Positions 50,629-60,288 of a stretch of DNA of 64,000 nt are shown here, one piece after another. How positions within the stretch are numbered: the stretch's first letter is position 1; the number at the start of each line of letters is the position of its first letter. The position numbers and the translations under genes were made by a program. The stretch is from Myxococcaceae bacterium (GTDB taxonomy: Bacteria; Myxococcota_A; Polyangia; Polyangiales; Ga0077539), in contig SCUS01000133.1 of NCBI GenBank assembly GCA_004297725.1, positions 1-64,000 on the forward strand, read 5' to 3'. The notes below the pieces were generated by a model, which saw only the letters and a program-made list of their open reading frames with translations, did no database searches and had not been told where the DNA came from.

Positions 50629-51684
50629 ATGAACGTCTCCCGCCGCCACCTGCTCGCCCTCGGACTCGGCGCGATCACGGCGCGCTCCTCGCGTTCGCTC
50701 GCGCAGACCCCGGCGCCCCCCGGGTCTGGCGGGGTGATCCCGCCCAACCCCTTCGCCGAGGGCGCCGTCGAGCTCGTCGCCTCGCCCTCCGTCGTCGCGG
50801 CTCCCTCCCCCGGCGTGGCCCCCGCGGAGCTGCCGCCCAACCCCTACGACGACGGCGTCCGCCACTACGGCGAGCTCGTCGAGGAGGACATCGTGCGCGC
50901 GCTCACCGAGTCGCCGATCGCGTCGGCGCGCAACGTGGGCAACACCTCGATCAACCTCCGGTGCGACCTCGACGGCCCCATCGACGGGGCCTTCAAGCCC
51001 GCGGAGACCCGGCACGTCGACCACTGGCGCGCAGAGATCGGGGCCTTCCGCGTGGCGCAGCTCCTCGGCCTCGACCGCGTCCCCCCGGCGGTCTTCCGCC
51101 GCGTCTCTCGCGACGAGCTCGCGGGCGTCGACACGTCCCGGCTGCTCTTCCGCGGCGGATGGTCCCGCGGCGCGATGATCTACTGGGTCCCGGTGCTGCG
51201 CCGCGCGGGCATCTTCTCCGGCGAGGCCCTCACCCAGTGGACCAACCAGCTCGTGGTGGGCGTGGAGATCCCCCCCGACGACCGCCGCCGCGCCGGGGAG
51301 ATCTCCACCCTCATCTCCTACGACTTCATCATCGGCAACTGGGACCGCTGGCACGGCACCAACACCCTCGTCGACGCGCACGGCGGCCTCGTCTACCGCG
51401 ACAACAACGGCGGCTTCCTCGAGCCCCTCCCCCGCTGGAAGATGGAGATCATCTTCTCCTTCCTCCAGCGGGTGCAGCGCTTCTCCCGGCGCTTCGTCGA
51501 CCAGGTGCGCGCCATGACCCTCGCCTCGCTGCGCCGCGCGATCGCCAACGACGCCGACGGCACCGAAGCCCTGCTCAACGACGCCCAGCTCCGCGCGATG
51601 ATGCGCCGGCGCGCGACCTTCCTCGAGTACGTCGACGCCCTCGTGGGCATCCACGGCGCCTCGGAGGTCTACTTCTTCGACTGA
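50629..51684 (+). CDS. Tat-exported Fam20/PI4K-like kinase candidate
   Basis: 351 aa. MNVSRRHLLALGLGAITARS is a twin-arginine signal (S-R-R-x-L-L). A Pro-rich linker precedes a domain with ISYDFIIGNWDRWHGTNTLV and GGLVYRDNNGGF. These resemble the catalytic loop (D-x-x-x-G-N-x-D-R-x-x-x-N) and metal-binding (D-N/N-G) motifs of Fam20C, HipA and PI3/4K-like kinases. A second basic region (LLFRGGWSRGAMIYWVPVLR) may hold ATP contacts. If active it would phosphorylate something outside the inner membrane. The upstream GGTACACTGCGCC resembles a -10 element 18 bp before the ATG. Confidence 0.6.
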   Translation: MNVSRRHLLALGLGAITARSSRSLAQTPAPPGSGGVIPPNPFAEGAVELVASPSVVAAPSPGVAPAELPPNPYDDGVRHYGELVEEDIVRALTESPIASARNVGNTSINLRCDLDGPIDGAFKPAETRHVDHWRAEIGAFRVAQLLGLDRVPPAVFRRVSRDELAGVDTSRLLFRGGWSRGAMIYWVPVLRRAGIFSGEALTQWTNQLVVGVEIPPDDRRRAGEISTLISYDFIIGNWDRWHGTNTLVDAHGGLVYRDNNGGFLEPLPRWKMEIIFSFLQRVQRFSRRFVDQVRAMTLASLRRAIANDADGTEALLNDAQLRAMMRRRATFLEYVDALVGIHGASEVYFFD

Positions 51685-51690
51685 GCGCGC

Positions 51691-52095
51691 TCAGGCCACG
51701 AGCTGGCGGAGCTCGGCGCGGTGCTTCTCCGCGTAGACCGAGAGCACGTCGAGCGCGTCGCGCATCTCGCTCGCGTCCATGTGCTCGACAGGAAACTCCA
51801 CCGAGAGCACCACGTCGCCGTCCTCGTCGAGGGAGAAGCGCGCGAGGAGCATCTCGCCGTTGAGTCGCAGCAGCTTCGCGTAGAGCTTCTCGGCCTTCTC
51901 CGGGTCTGCGGGCAGCCTCACGATGGGCAGCACCATCAGCCGGCAGAACGCCCCCTCGGCCTGGATCACGAGCGGAAACGACCCCCGCCGCGCGCGGAAG
52001 CTCGAACGCCAGGTGCGCTCGGATAGCGCGATCACCGGCCACCCCAGCGTCTTGAGGTGGGCCTCGATCTTCTTCGCGGCCACGGCGTCGGTCAT
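51691..52095 (-). CDS. YbjN-like domain protein
   Basis: 134 aa, soluble. The pattern (KLLRLNGEMLLARFSLDEDG, DVVLSVEFPVEHMDASEMRD) fits the YbjN/type III chaperone-like fold. YbjN proteins are poorly understood and linked to stress and motility regulation. GAAGGG serves as a Shine-Dalgarno before ATG 52095. A -10-like TACGCT lies 28 nt upstream. Confidence 0.7.
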   Translation of the reverse strand: MTDAVAAKKIEAHLKTLGWPVIALSERTWRSSFRARRGSFPLVIQAEGAFCRLMVLPIVRLPADPEKAEKLYAKLLRLNGEMLLARFSLDEDGDVVLSVEFPVEHMDASEMRDALDVLSVYAEKHRAELRQLVA

Positions 52096-52232
52096 CGCGT
52101 CACCCTTCGCATCAGCGCGGCGCAGCGTATCGCCGCGGAGCCCGCGCGCACAAGGAGCATCCCACCTCCCGCCGTGACGCCCCCCCTGTCGCCGACGCAT
52201 CATCCGCGGCCAGGAGAGCCAAGATCACCCCC

Positions 52233-53708
<1,476 letters not shown>

Positions 53709-53716
53709 GCCCACCC

Positions 53717-56113
53717 ATGGTCCGCTGGCTCACCCCCGCCGCGATCTTCTCCGTAGCGATCATCGCGATCCTGCTGCGGCGCATCCGTCGCGACACCGGC
53801 GGCCGCGTGGACACCCGGTACTTCCAGCAGGTGGCCTGGACCTTCGGCGCGGGCGTGCTCTGCCTGACCCTGGCGCACCTGGGCGGCCTCCCGGTGGGCC
53901 ACCCCCTGGTGGTGATCCCCAGCGCGCTCTCGACCTACGGCTCGGCCTATTTCCTCACGCTCTTCGCGTACAGCTTCCCCCGCGACCGGCCCGCGCCGCC
54001 GTCGCTGCGCGTCCCGCTGCTGGCGGTCACCGGGCTCTTCATCGCCTCGACCGTGCGCATGAGCCTCGTCAGCGGCCGCGAGCCCGCCTGGACCCTGCTT
54101 TACATGCTCCCGTATTTCACCCTCACGGTGATCTACGTGACCCGGAGCTGGCGCCTCGCCACGCCCCCCGGCGAGCGCCGCCCGAGCGCGCCCGTCACCG
54201 TGGTGCAGGCGGCCATCCTGACCCCGTGGGTGCTGAGCCTGCTGGCCTACGGCGCGCTCCACCTCGTCGGCAACGCCCGCCTCCCTTCATGGACCGACCT
54301 CGCGCAGTGCATGACCATGGCCGTCTTCGTGGTCGGCGGCGTCGGCGTGGCGATCCTCCGCTACCACCTGTTCGAGGTGCGGGTGCTGCTCGCCGAGGCG
54401 ATGGTCGCCACCGCCGCGGCCGCCCTCTTCGCGACCTACCTGGGCTTCGTCGCCCCGGCGCTGCACCCGATCCTCGCCGCGGCCTCGACCTCCTCGCTCG
54501 CGACCGTCGTGGTGGCGGGGCTCCCGACCTTCCTCTTCCAGGGCACCCTCGACGCGCTCGAGCGCCTCATGGGCCGCACCGGCTCCATGATCGCGTCGGG
54601 TCCGTCGCCGCGCGGCGTGCTCGAGCGGGTGCTCTCGGTGACCTCCACCATGATCGACCCCGACGCCGTGCTCGCGATGGCCCTCGGGGCGCTGCACGAG
54701 GTGACCGACGGCGAGGTGCGCTTCCTGCGGCACGGGCGCACCCCGCCCGGGGACCGCGAGGACATGTCCGACGCGCTGGTCGAGCTGGTCGAGCAGCACC
54801 CGCGGCGCTTCTACTCGCTCGACCACGCGCCGGAGCTGTCGGAGGCGCTGCTCGCCTGGATGCAGCGCGAGGCCGTCCACCTGTTGGTGCCGGTGCGCCG
54901 CGACCGCGCCCTGCACGGCGTGCTGCTGGTGCGCGCCGACGGGCTCACCCGGGACGCCACGCTGCTCTGCACCACGCTGGCCGAGCACGTCGCGCTCAAG
55001 TTCGAGAACTTCTCGCTCTACACCCGCGCCGCCCTCGCCAAGAGCGAGCTCGCGGACTACCGGGTCTTCCTCGAGAACGTCGTCGACAGCCTCCCGGTGG
55101 GCGTCGCGGTGGTCGACCCCGACCTGCGCGTGAAGGCCTGGAACCGCGTGCTCGAGCGCACCACCGGCATCGGGGCGACCAGGGCCATCGGGAGCCACTA
55201 CTTCGACGACCTGCACCCCGGGCTGAAGAACGCCGAGGCGACGGCCACCATCGAGGCCCTGCGTATCGACCCGACCCGCGTGGTGCACCACGCCGCGATG
55301 TCGGTCGCGACCCCCACGGGAGAGCGCTTCCAGGACGTCACCGTCGCGCCCTTCCGCGACCGGCTCGGACAGCCCACCGGCGTCGTGGTGATCACCCAGG
55401 ACGTCACCGAGCAGGTGCGCCTCGGGCGCGAGCTCGAGGAGTCCCGGCGCCTCGCAGCCCTCGGCTCCTTCGCGGCGGCCATCGCGCACGACATCCGCAC
55501 CCCGCTCACCTCCATCGCGATGAACGTCCAGATCCTGCGGGCGCGCTCCAACCTCTCGGAGAGCGACCGCGAGTACCTCGACATCGCGAGCGAGGAGATC
55601 ACCCGGCTCAACGCCTCGGTGGCGGAGATCCTCGACTACGCCCGACCGATCCAGCTCCGTCGGCGCCCGGTGGCCCCGCGGGAGCTCCTGGACGACGTGG
55701 CCCGCACGCTGGCCCCGGTCCTGGCCGATCGGGGCATCGGGCTCGAGGTGCAGCTCGCCGGACCGGAGGGCTCTCCCCCTCCGCTCGCGGACGAGCGCGC
55801 CCTGCGGCAGCTGCTGATCAACCTCATCGACAACGCCGCCAACGCCTCCGCACGAGGCAGCACGGTCACGGTGCAGGCCGACCTCGACCCCTCGCGGCTC
55901 ATCCTCCGCGTCGCCGACCACGGCCGCGGCATCGCGCCGGAGAACCTCGACCGGATCTTCGAGCCCTTCTTCACCACGCGCCCCGACGGCACCGGGCTCG
56001 GCCTCGCCATCGCCCAGAAGATCGTCCGCGGCCACGAGGGCGAGATCACCGTGCGCAGCGAGACCGACCGCGGGACGACCTTCGAGGTCACCCTCCCCGT
56101 CGCGGCGGCCTAG
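53717..56113 (+). CDS. Membrane sensor histidine kinase (7TM-PAS-HisKA-HATPase)
   Basis: 798 aa. Seven or eight membrane spans occupy residues 1-285 (7TMR-like). A GAF-like region (about 300-430) is followed by a PAS domain (about 445-560, VVDSLPVGVAVVDPDLRVKA). The HisKA domain has the phospho-histidine at about residue 591 in AIAHDIRTPLTS. HATPase motifs are LINLIDNAANAS (N box), FEPFFTTRPDGTGLGLAIA (F/G2) and VADHGRGIAPENL (G1). It partners with the regulator encoded just upstream. The stop codon overlaps the thiolase stop by 3 nt on the opposite strand. Confidence 0.92.
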   Translation: MVRWLTPAAIFSVAIIAILLRRIRRDTGGRVDTRYFQQVAWTFGAGVLCLTLAHLGGLPVGHPLVVIPSALSTYGSAYFLTLFAYSFPRDRPAPPSLRVPLLAVTGLFIASTVRMSLVSGREPAWTLLYMLPYFTLTVIYVTRSWRLATPPGERRPSAPVTVVQAAILTPWVLSLLAYGALHLVGNARLPSWTDLAQCMTMAVFVVGGVGVAILRYHLFEVRVLLAEAMVATAAAALFATYLGFVAPALHPILAAASTSSLATVVVAGLPTFLFQGTLDALERLMGRTGSMIASGPSPRGVLERVLSVTSTMIDPDAVLAMALGALHEVTDGEVRFLRHGRTPPGDREDMSDALVELVEQHPRRFYSLDHAPELSEALLAWMQREAVHLLVPVRRDRALHGVLLVRADGLTRDATLLCTTLAEHVALKFENFSLYTRAALAKSELADYRVFLENVVDSLPVGVAVVDPDLRVKAWNRVLERTTGIGATRAIGSHYFDDLHPGLKNAEATATIEALRIDPTRVVHHAAMSVATPTGERFQDVTVAPFRDRLGQPTGVVVITQDVTEQVRLGRELEESRRLAALGSFAAAIAHDIRTPLTSIAMNVQILRARSNLSESDREYLDIASEEITRLNASVAEILDYARPIQLRRRPVAPRELLDDVARTLAPVLADRGIGLEVQLAGPEGSPPPLADERALRQLLINLIDNAANASARGSTVTVQADLDPSRLILRVADHGRGIAPENLDRIFEPFFTTRPDGTGLGLAIAQKIVRGHEGEITVRSETDRGTTFEVTLPVAAA

Positions 56114-57324
56114 TCGCGCTCGAAGATCGTCGCGATCCCCTGGCCCACGCCGATGCAGAGCGACGCGGCGCCGAGCTTCAACCCCTGGCGTCGCATACGG
56201 TGCAGCAGCGTGGTGGCGATGCGCGCCCCGGACGAGCCGATGGGGTGACCGAGCGCGATGGCCCCGCCGTCGGGGTTCACCCTCGCGGGGTCGAGGCCCA
56301 GCGAGTCGATGCAGGCGAGCGCCTGCGCCGCGAAGGCCTCGTTGAGCTCGACGGTGTCGAGCGCGTCGGCGCCGATTCCCGCGCGAGCCAGCGCCCGGGT
56401 CATGGCGGGGATCGGTCCGAGCCCCATGAGGCCCGGCTCGACGCCCGCGACGGCGTTGGCGCGCACCCGACCGAGGGGCGTGAGCCCGTGCCTGCGCACG
56501 AACTCCTCGGAGGCCACCAGCACGGCGGAGGCGCCGTCGTTGATGGGCGACGAGTTGCCCGCGGTGACGCTCCCGCCCTTGCGAAACACCGGAGCGAGCT
56601 TCGCGAGCTGCTCGATGGAGGCGTCCGCCCGCACCGACTCGTCGGCGGAGACGATCACCGCGGGGCCCTTGCGCTGAGCGATCTCGACGGGGACGAGCTC
56701 GTCGGCGAAGGCCCCTTCGGCGGCGGCGCGGGCGGCGCGCTGGTGGCTGCCGAGGGCGAAGCGGTCTTGCGCCTCGCGGGAGATGGAGCGAAGCGCGGCG
56801 ACGTTCTCGGCGGTGTCGCCCATGGACTCGAGCGGGAAGCGCTCGGCCATCTTCGGGTTGGTGAAGCGCCAGCCGAGCGAGGTGTCGAACATCGCGGGCA
56901 CGGTGCGGTCGAAGGCCTCGGCGGCCTTGGCCATCACGAAGGGCGCGCGGGTCATGCTCTCGACGCCGCCCGCGATCATCACCGAGCGCTCCCCCATGGC
57001 GATGGCGCGGTACGCGTACTGGATCGCCTCGAGCCCGGAGCCGCAGAGCCGGTTGACCGTGACGCCGGTGACCTCATAGGGCAGCCCCGCGAGCAGCAGC
57101 GCCATGCGAGCGACGTTGCGGTTGTCTTCGCCAGCCTGGTTGGTGGCGCCGAAGACCACCTCGTCGACGGCCTCGCGCGCGGCAGGAACGCGATCGAGCA
57201 GGGCCGTGATGGTGCGGGCGGCGAGGTCGTCGGGGCGCACGGAGGAGAGGCCGCCGCGGTAGCGCCCGATGGGCGTACGGACGGCGTCGACGATGTAGAC
57301 CCGGGGGGCGTTCGGAGCGCTCAT
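56110..57324 (-). CDS. Acetyl-CoA/beta-ketoadipyl-CoA-type thiolase
   Basis: 404 aa. Catalytic motifs are complete: the nucleophile Cys in NRLCGSGLEA, NEAFAAQ, GGAIALGHPIGSSGAR, and the second Cys in LCIGVGQG. The sequence is closest in form to PcaF/PaaJ (VDAVRTPIGRYRGGLSSVRP). Thiolytic cleavage of beta-ketoacyl-CoA or acetoacetyl-CoA formation is likely. It lies 28 bp downstream of the pseudokinase gene, so it may be the last gene of that transcript. Confidence 0.93.
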   Translation of the reverse strand: MSAPNAPRVYIVDAVRTPIGRYRGGLSSVRPDDLAARTITALLDRVPAAREAVDEVVFGATNQAGEDNRNVARMALLLAGLPYEVTGVTVNRLCGSGLEAIQYAYRAIAMGERSVMIAGGVESMTRAPFVMAKAAEAFDRTVPAMFDTSLGWRFTNPKMAERFPLESMGDTAENVAALRSISREAQDRFALGSHQRAARAAAEGAFADELVPVEIAQRKGPAVIVSADESVRADASIEQLAKLAPVFRKGGSVTAGNSSPINDGASAVLVASEEFVRRHGLTPLGRVRANAVAGVEPGLMGLGPIPAMTRALARAGIGADALDTVELNEAFAAQALACIDSLGLDPARVNPDGGAIALGHPIGSSGARIATTLLHRMRRQGLKLGAASLCIGVGQGIATIFERD

Positions 57325-57352
57325 GAGGCGCGGGAACCTATCACCGCGCGAC

Positions 57353-59143
57353 TCAGGCGAGGAGGTACCGGAGCACCACCATCAACGCGGCGGTGAGCAG
57401 GAGGTTGAGCGCGAGCACGAGGGCGATGACGAAGGGGGTGACCTTCAGCTCGCGGGAGTGCCACGGCGCCGCGGCCGTCGAATCGGCGTCGCGGACGCGC
57501 GGGTCGGGGCGGGCGAAGGGCGAGACGGGCGGGCGATCGAACTGCGCCGGGCGGTCGTTGCGAAGCGGCGTCGGCGAGCTGCGCTGCATGGCGCTGGGAA
57601 AGCCTGCGGGCTGCGTCGGCGAGCGCACCGGCGCGGGGAAGCGAGAGCGCGACGGCGCCGAGGGCATCGTCGCCGGGCGGGTCGACGGCGGCGCGGGGGT
57701 CGACGGGAGCGGGGCCGCGGCCGGAGCCGGAGCCGGAGCCGGGAGCGGGTGGTCGGCGAAGTCGCCCTCGAACTGCGCCGCGCGCTCGGCGAGCACGCGA
57801 GGAATCAGCGCGGCGATCGCGGGGCTGGTGAAGTCTTCGGAGAGGAGTTCGAGCACCTCGGGGTCGTCGATGTCGACCATCGCCGAGCTGATCTCCACCT
57901 CGGGTGTCTCCAGGGGACCGGAGGCCTGGGAGCTCCCCTCGGCGGCGCCCTGCTCCTGCACGACCGGCGAGGGGCGCGAGGCGCGGTCGGCGGTGTCGAG
58001 GTTGAGCCAGGAGTTCGCCTCCTCGTCGGCGCGGCGGTAGGCGCCGGAGGCGTCCACGACGCCGCGCGCCGGGAGGGCTGCGAGGCTCGGGGCGGCGCCG
58101 ATGCGCGGCACGCCGCCGTTCGACCCGAGCAGCGGTGAGATCGGCCGGGACGACGGCTTCGCGGCCATCGGGGGAGGCCGCGTGGAGACCCGCGCCGTGT
58201 TCGTCATCGAGGCCGGGTGCATCGTGACCGGACGCCCGACCCCGCTGGAGATGGGGGGGATGGTGGCGGAGCGGAGGACGCCCTCCCGCAGCGTGCGCCT
58301 CGAGGTGAGCAGCGTGCCGGGCACCTGCTCGAGCGCCTCGGCCAGCTCCATGGAGAAGGCGCTCGCGCTCACGGGTCGGCGCGACGGATCGACGGACCAC
58401 GCCCGGTGGAAGAGCTCGTCGAGGGGCTCGAGGCCCTCCTGCGGCGCCAGCGCGATGAAGGGAAGCTGGCGTCGCTGCACGGCGTTGAGCACCGCGGCGG
58501 CGCCGTTGCCGGGGAAGGCGGGGCGGCCGGTGAGGGCCTCGAAGGCCAGCGTCGCGAGCGAGAAGATGTCCGCCGAGGGCGTGAGCTCGAAGGAGCCGTC
58601 GAGCTCCTCGGGCGAGAGATAGTTCGGCTTGGAGGCGGGGTGCTGCGGTCGATCGGCGTGGCCGACCGCGAGGAGCTTCACCGGCTGCGGCTCCGGAGGG
58701 ATGAGCACCGTCTCGGGCATCAGCACGCGGTGAAGCACCGGGGGGTGGCGGGCGTGGAGGTAGTCGAGCGCCGCGGCGACCTCGTCGATGACGCGGCGGA
58801 TCTCCGGCACCGGGATCACCTCACCGCTGGCGATTCGGCTGCGGAGCGTTCGCCCGTCGGTCCACTCGGTGATCATCACCGGGAGCTGGTTGGCGGTGTA
58901 GCCGAGCGCGTGCACCTCGACGAGGTTGGGGTGCTTCAGCCCCCGGCCGAGCACCGCGGTGCGCTCGAACCACTCCCGGAGTTCTTCGACGTGCAGCGGG
59001 TGCAGCACCAGCGCCCTGGACTTCTGCCCGCGCCCCTCCGCAGGAAATGCCTCGTAGACCAGCCCGATGCGATCGGCGTGGCTCAGCGCCCCGAGGATGA
59101 ACCCGCCCGGGAGCTGCGAACCTGGTGATGCCATCCGGCTCAT
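57353..59143 (-). CDS. Membrane-anchored Ser/Thr pseudokinase
   Basis: 596 aa. The N-terminal 280 residues align with Hanks kinases but lack catalytic residues. The glycine loop is LGALSHADRIGLVYEA, the beta-3 Lys region is SRALVLHPL without Lys, HRD has become HRV (138-140) and DFG has become AVGHA (159-163). The structural parts remain: LKHPNLVEVHALG, NYLSPEELDG, ADIFSLATLAFEALTGRPAF. A long Pro/Ser/Ala-rich linker follows, then one membrane span (FVIALVLALNLLLTAALMVV) at the very C-terminus. It probably acts as a scaffold or binding protein. A secreted FGE-like protein is encoded 59 bp upstream on the same strand. Confidence 0.85.
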   Translation of the reverse strand: MSRMASPGSQLPGGFILGALSHADRIGLVYEAFPAEGRGQKSRALVLHPLHVEELREWFERTAVLGRGLKHPNLVEVHALGYTANQLPVMITEWTDGRTLRSRIASGEVIPVPEIRRVIDEVAAALDYLHARHPPVLHRVLMPETVLIPPEPQPVKLLAVGHADRPQHPASKPNYLSPEELDGSFELTPSADIFSLATLAFEALTGRPAFPGNGAAAVLNAVQRRQLPFIALAPQEGLEPLDELFHRAWSVDPSRRPVSASAFSMELAEALEQVPGTLLTSRRTLREGVLRSATIPPISSGVGRPVTMHPASMTNTARVSTRPPPMAAKPSSRPISPLLGSNGGVPRIGAAPSLAALPARGVVDASGAYRRADEEANSWLNLDTADRASRPSPVVQEQGAAEGSSQASGPLETPEVEISSAMVDIDDPEVLELLSEDFTSPAIAALIPRVLAERAAQFEGDFADHPLPAPAPAPAAAPLPSTPAPPSTRPATMPSAPSRSRFPAPVRSPTQPAGFPSAMQRSSPTPLRNDRPAQFDRPPVSPFARPDPRVRDADSTAAAPWHSRELKVTPFVIALVLALNLLLTAALMVVLRYLLA

Positions 59144-59202
59144 GCGCGCAGGGACGCTACTTCAAGCGCCCGCCGGACGCACGATCACGGCAAGAGCGGC
59201 AG

Positions 59203-59961
59203 CTACTCCTCGCCGGCGGTCGCGCAGCAGCGGAAGCCGATGGAGTAGTCATGGTAGGCGGTGTTGTGGCCGGGGGTTCGGTACCAGCAGCCCTCGCCGT
59301 TGATGGTGGTGTCCATGTAATAGCCGCCGCGGAAGGTGCCCTCGGAGTCCGCGGTCCACTCATGGAGGTTGCCCACCATGTCGAAGACGCCGTGCTCGTT
59401 GCTGCAGCCAGCGTGCGCGCCGGTGAGGGAGACGGTGCCGGGGAGCTGGTTGATCTGCGGGTCGTTCATCAGCGCCATGCCCCAGAGGTAGGGCGTGGTG
59501 GAGCGGAAGAGCCGCACGACGGGGTGCCAGCGGTGGTTCTCGTTGCAGCGCCCGTCCTGACGCTGGTTGCTGTACCCGTGGGTGCGCCCGTTGGGCCCCC
59601 GGCACGAGCGGAACCACTCGCGCTCCGAACACAGCCGCTTGCCCGACCGGGCGCACGCCCTCGCGGCCTGCACCTGGGAGATGTACCCCTGCGGGACCAC
59701 CCCACGACGGGTGACCGCCCGGACATCAGCCCGCCCGGGGTTCATGTAGGGCGAGTGCGGAACCTCGCGGCCGTCGGGCCGGATCTCCATCAGCGAGGCC
59801 TCGTAGCGGTCGACGCAGAACCCGCTGCCAGGCACGAAGGCCATGCCATCCGGGCAGGGGGCGTTGGAGCTCGCCACGGAGGCTCCGAATACCAGCGCAC
59901 CGAGGAGCGCGAACGAGGAGAGGGTCAACACGCTCTTGGGCAGGCCAGACGATCGCTGCAT
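59203..59961 (-). CDS. Secreted FGE-sulfatase-domain protein, probably not an active FGE
   Basis: 252 aa. Signal peptide (KSVLTLSSFALLGALVFGAS) followed by the FGE-sulfatase fold: FCVDRYEASLMEI, SGKRLCSEREWFRSC, GVFDMVGNLHEWTADS, FRGGYYMDTTING and SIGFRCC. In active formylglycine-generating enzymes the GGS-Y/W segment is followed by a catalytic Cys; here the corresponding position reads GGYYMD. It therefore more likely binds ligand than makes formylglycine. Start chosen at ATG 59961 with AGGA upstream. Confidence 0.82.
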   Translation of the reverse strand: MQRSSGLPKSVLTLSSFALLGALVFGASVASSNAPCPDGMAFVPGSGFCVDRYEASLMEIRPDGREVPHSPYMNPGRADVRAVTRRGVVPQGYISQVQAARACARSGKRLCSEREWFRSCRGPNGRTHGYSNQRQDGRCNENHRWHPVVRLFRSTTPYLWGMALMNDPQINQLPGTVSLTGAHAGCSNEHGVFDMVGNLHEWTADSEGTFRGGYYMDTTINGEGCWYRTPGHNTAYHDYSIGFRCCATAGEE

Positions 59962-60288
59962 CAGTTCCTCCGCGGGGTTTCGCGGCGCGACGGGATCTAA
60001 GCCGTCGACACCTTTGAATCGCGTTCGAAATCCGTGTGCGAGACCGTCTTTGGCCTCACGAACCGGCCGCATTCCTAAGGGTGGGAACACGAACGGCCAA
60101 GTTCAAGAGAGAGCGCTCTTGTAAACGCGCCCGGCATCTTGAACAAGCCCCCCGGGTCAACTTTGCGGTGGCGATGTCGGTCGATGGGTGTCTCACCGGA
60201 GGCCCGGGGAGCCTCTCCTCGCATCGCGTCTTGACCCCTGCGCGCGCGGTGAGAGTCTCCGCCGCCGCGAAGGTGAGGAGAGAACCTG
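59962..60288. other. Intergenic region between divergent FGE-like and argJ genes
   Basis: 327 bp without a credible gene. It contains the inverted repeats described separately, a TTGACC (60231-60236) that may be a weak -35 for argJ, and a good Shine-Dalgarno (GAGGAGAG, 60275-60282) before the argJ ATG. Nothing else recognised. Confidence 0.6.
60101..60144. promoter_or_regulatory. Inverted repeat in the FGE-like/argJ intergenic region
   Basis: GTTCAAGA (60101-60108) and TCTTGAAC (60137-60144) are perfect inverted copies 28 bp apart. A 10-bp palindrome AGAGCGCTCT (60110-60119) sits between them. The nested symmetry in a 327-bp divergent gap suggests a regulator-binding region for one or both genes. 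Confidence 0.4.

Noticed and set aside
59203..59961. Active formylglycine-generating enzyme
   Set aside because: The catalytic Cys after the GG-Y motif is replaced (GGYYMD), and no sulfatase gene is nearby.
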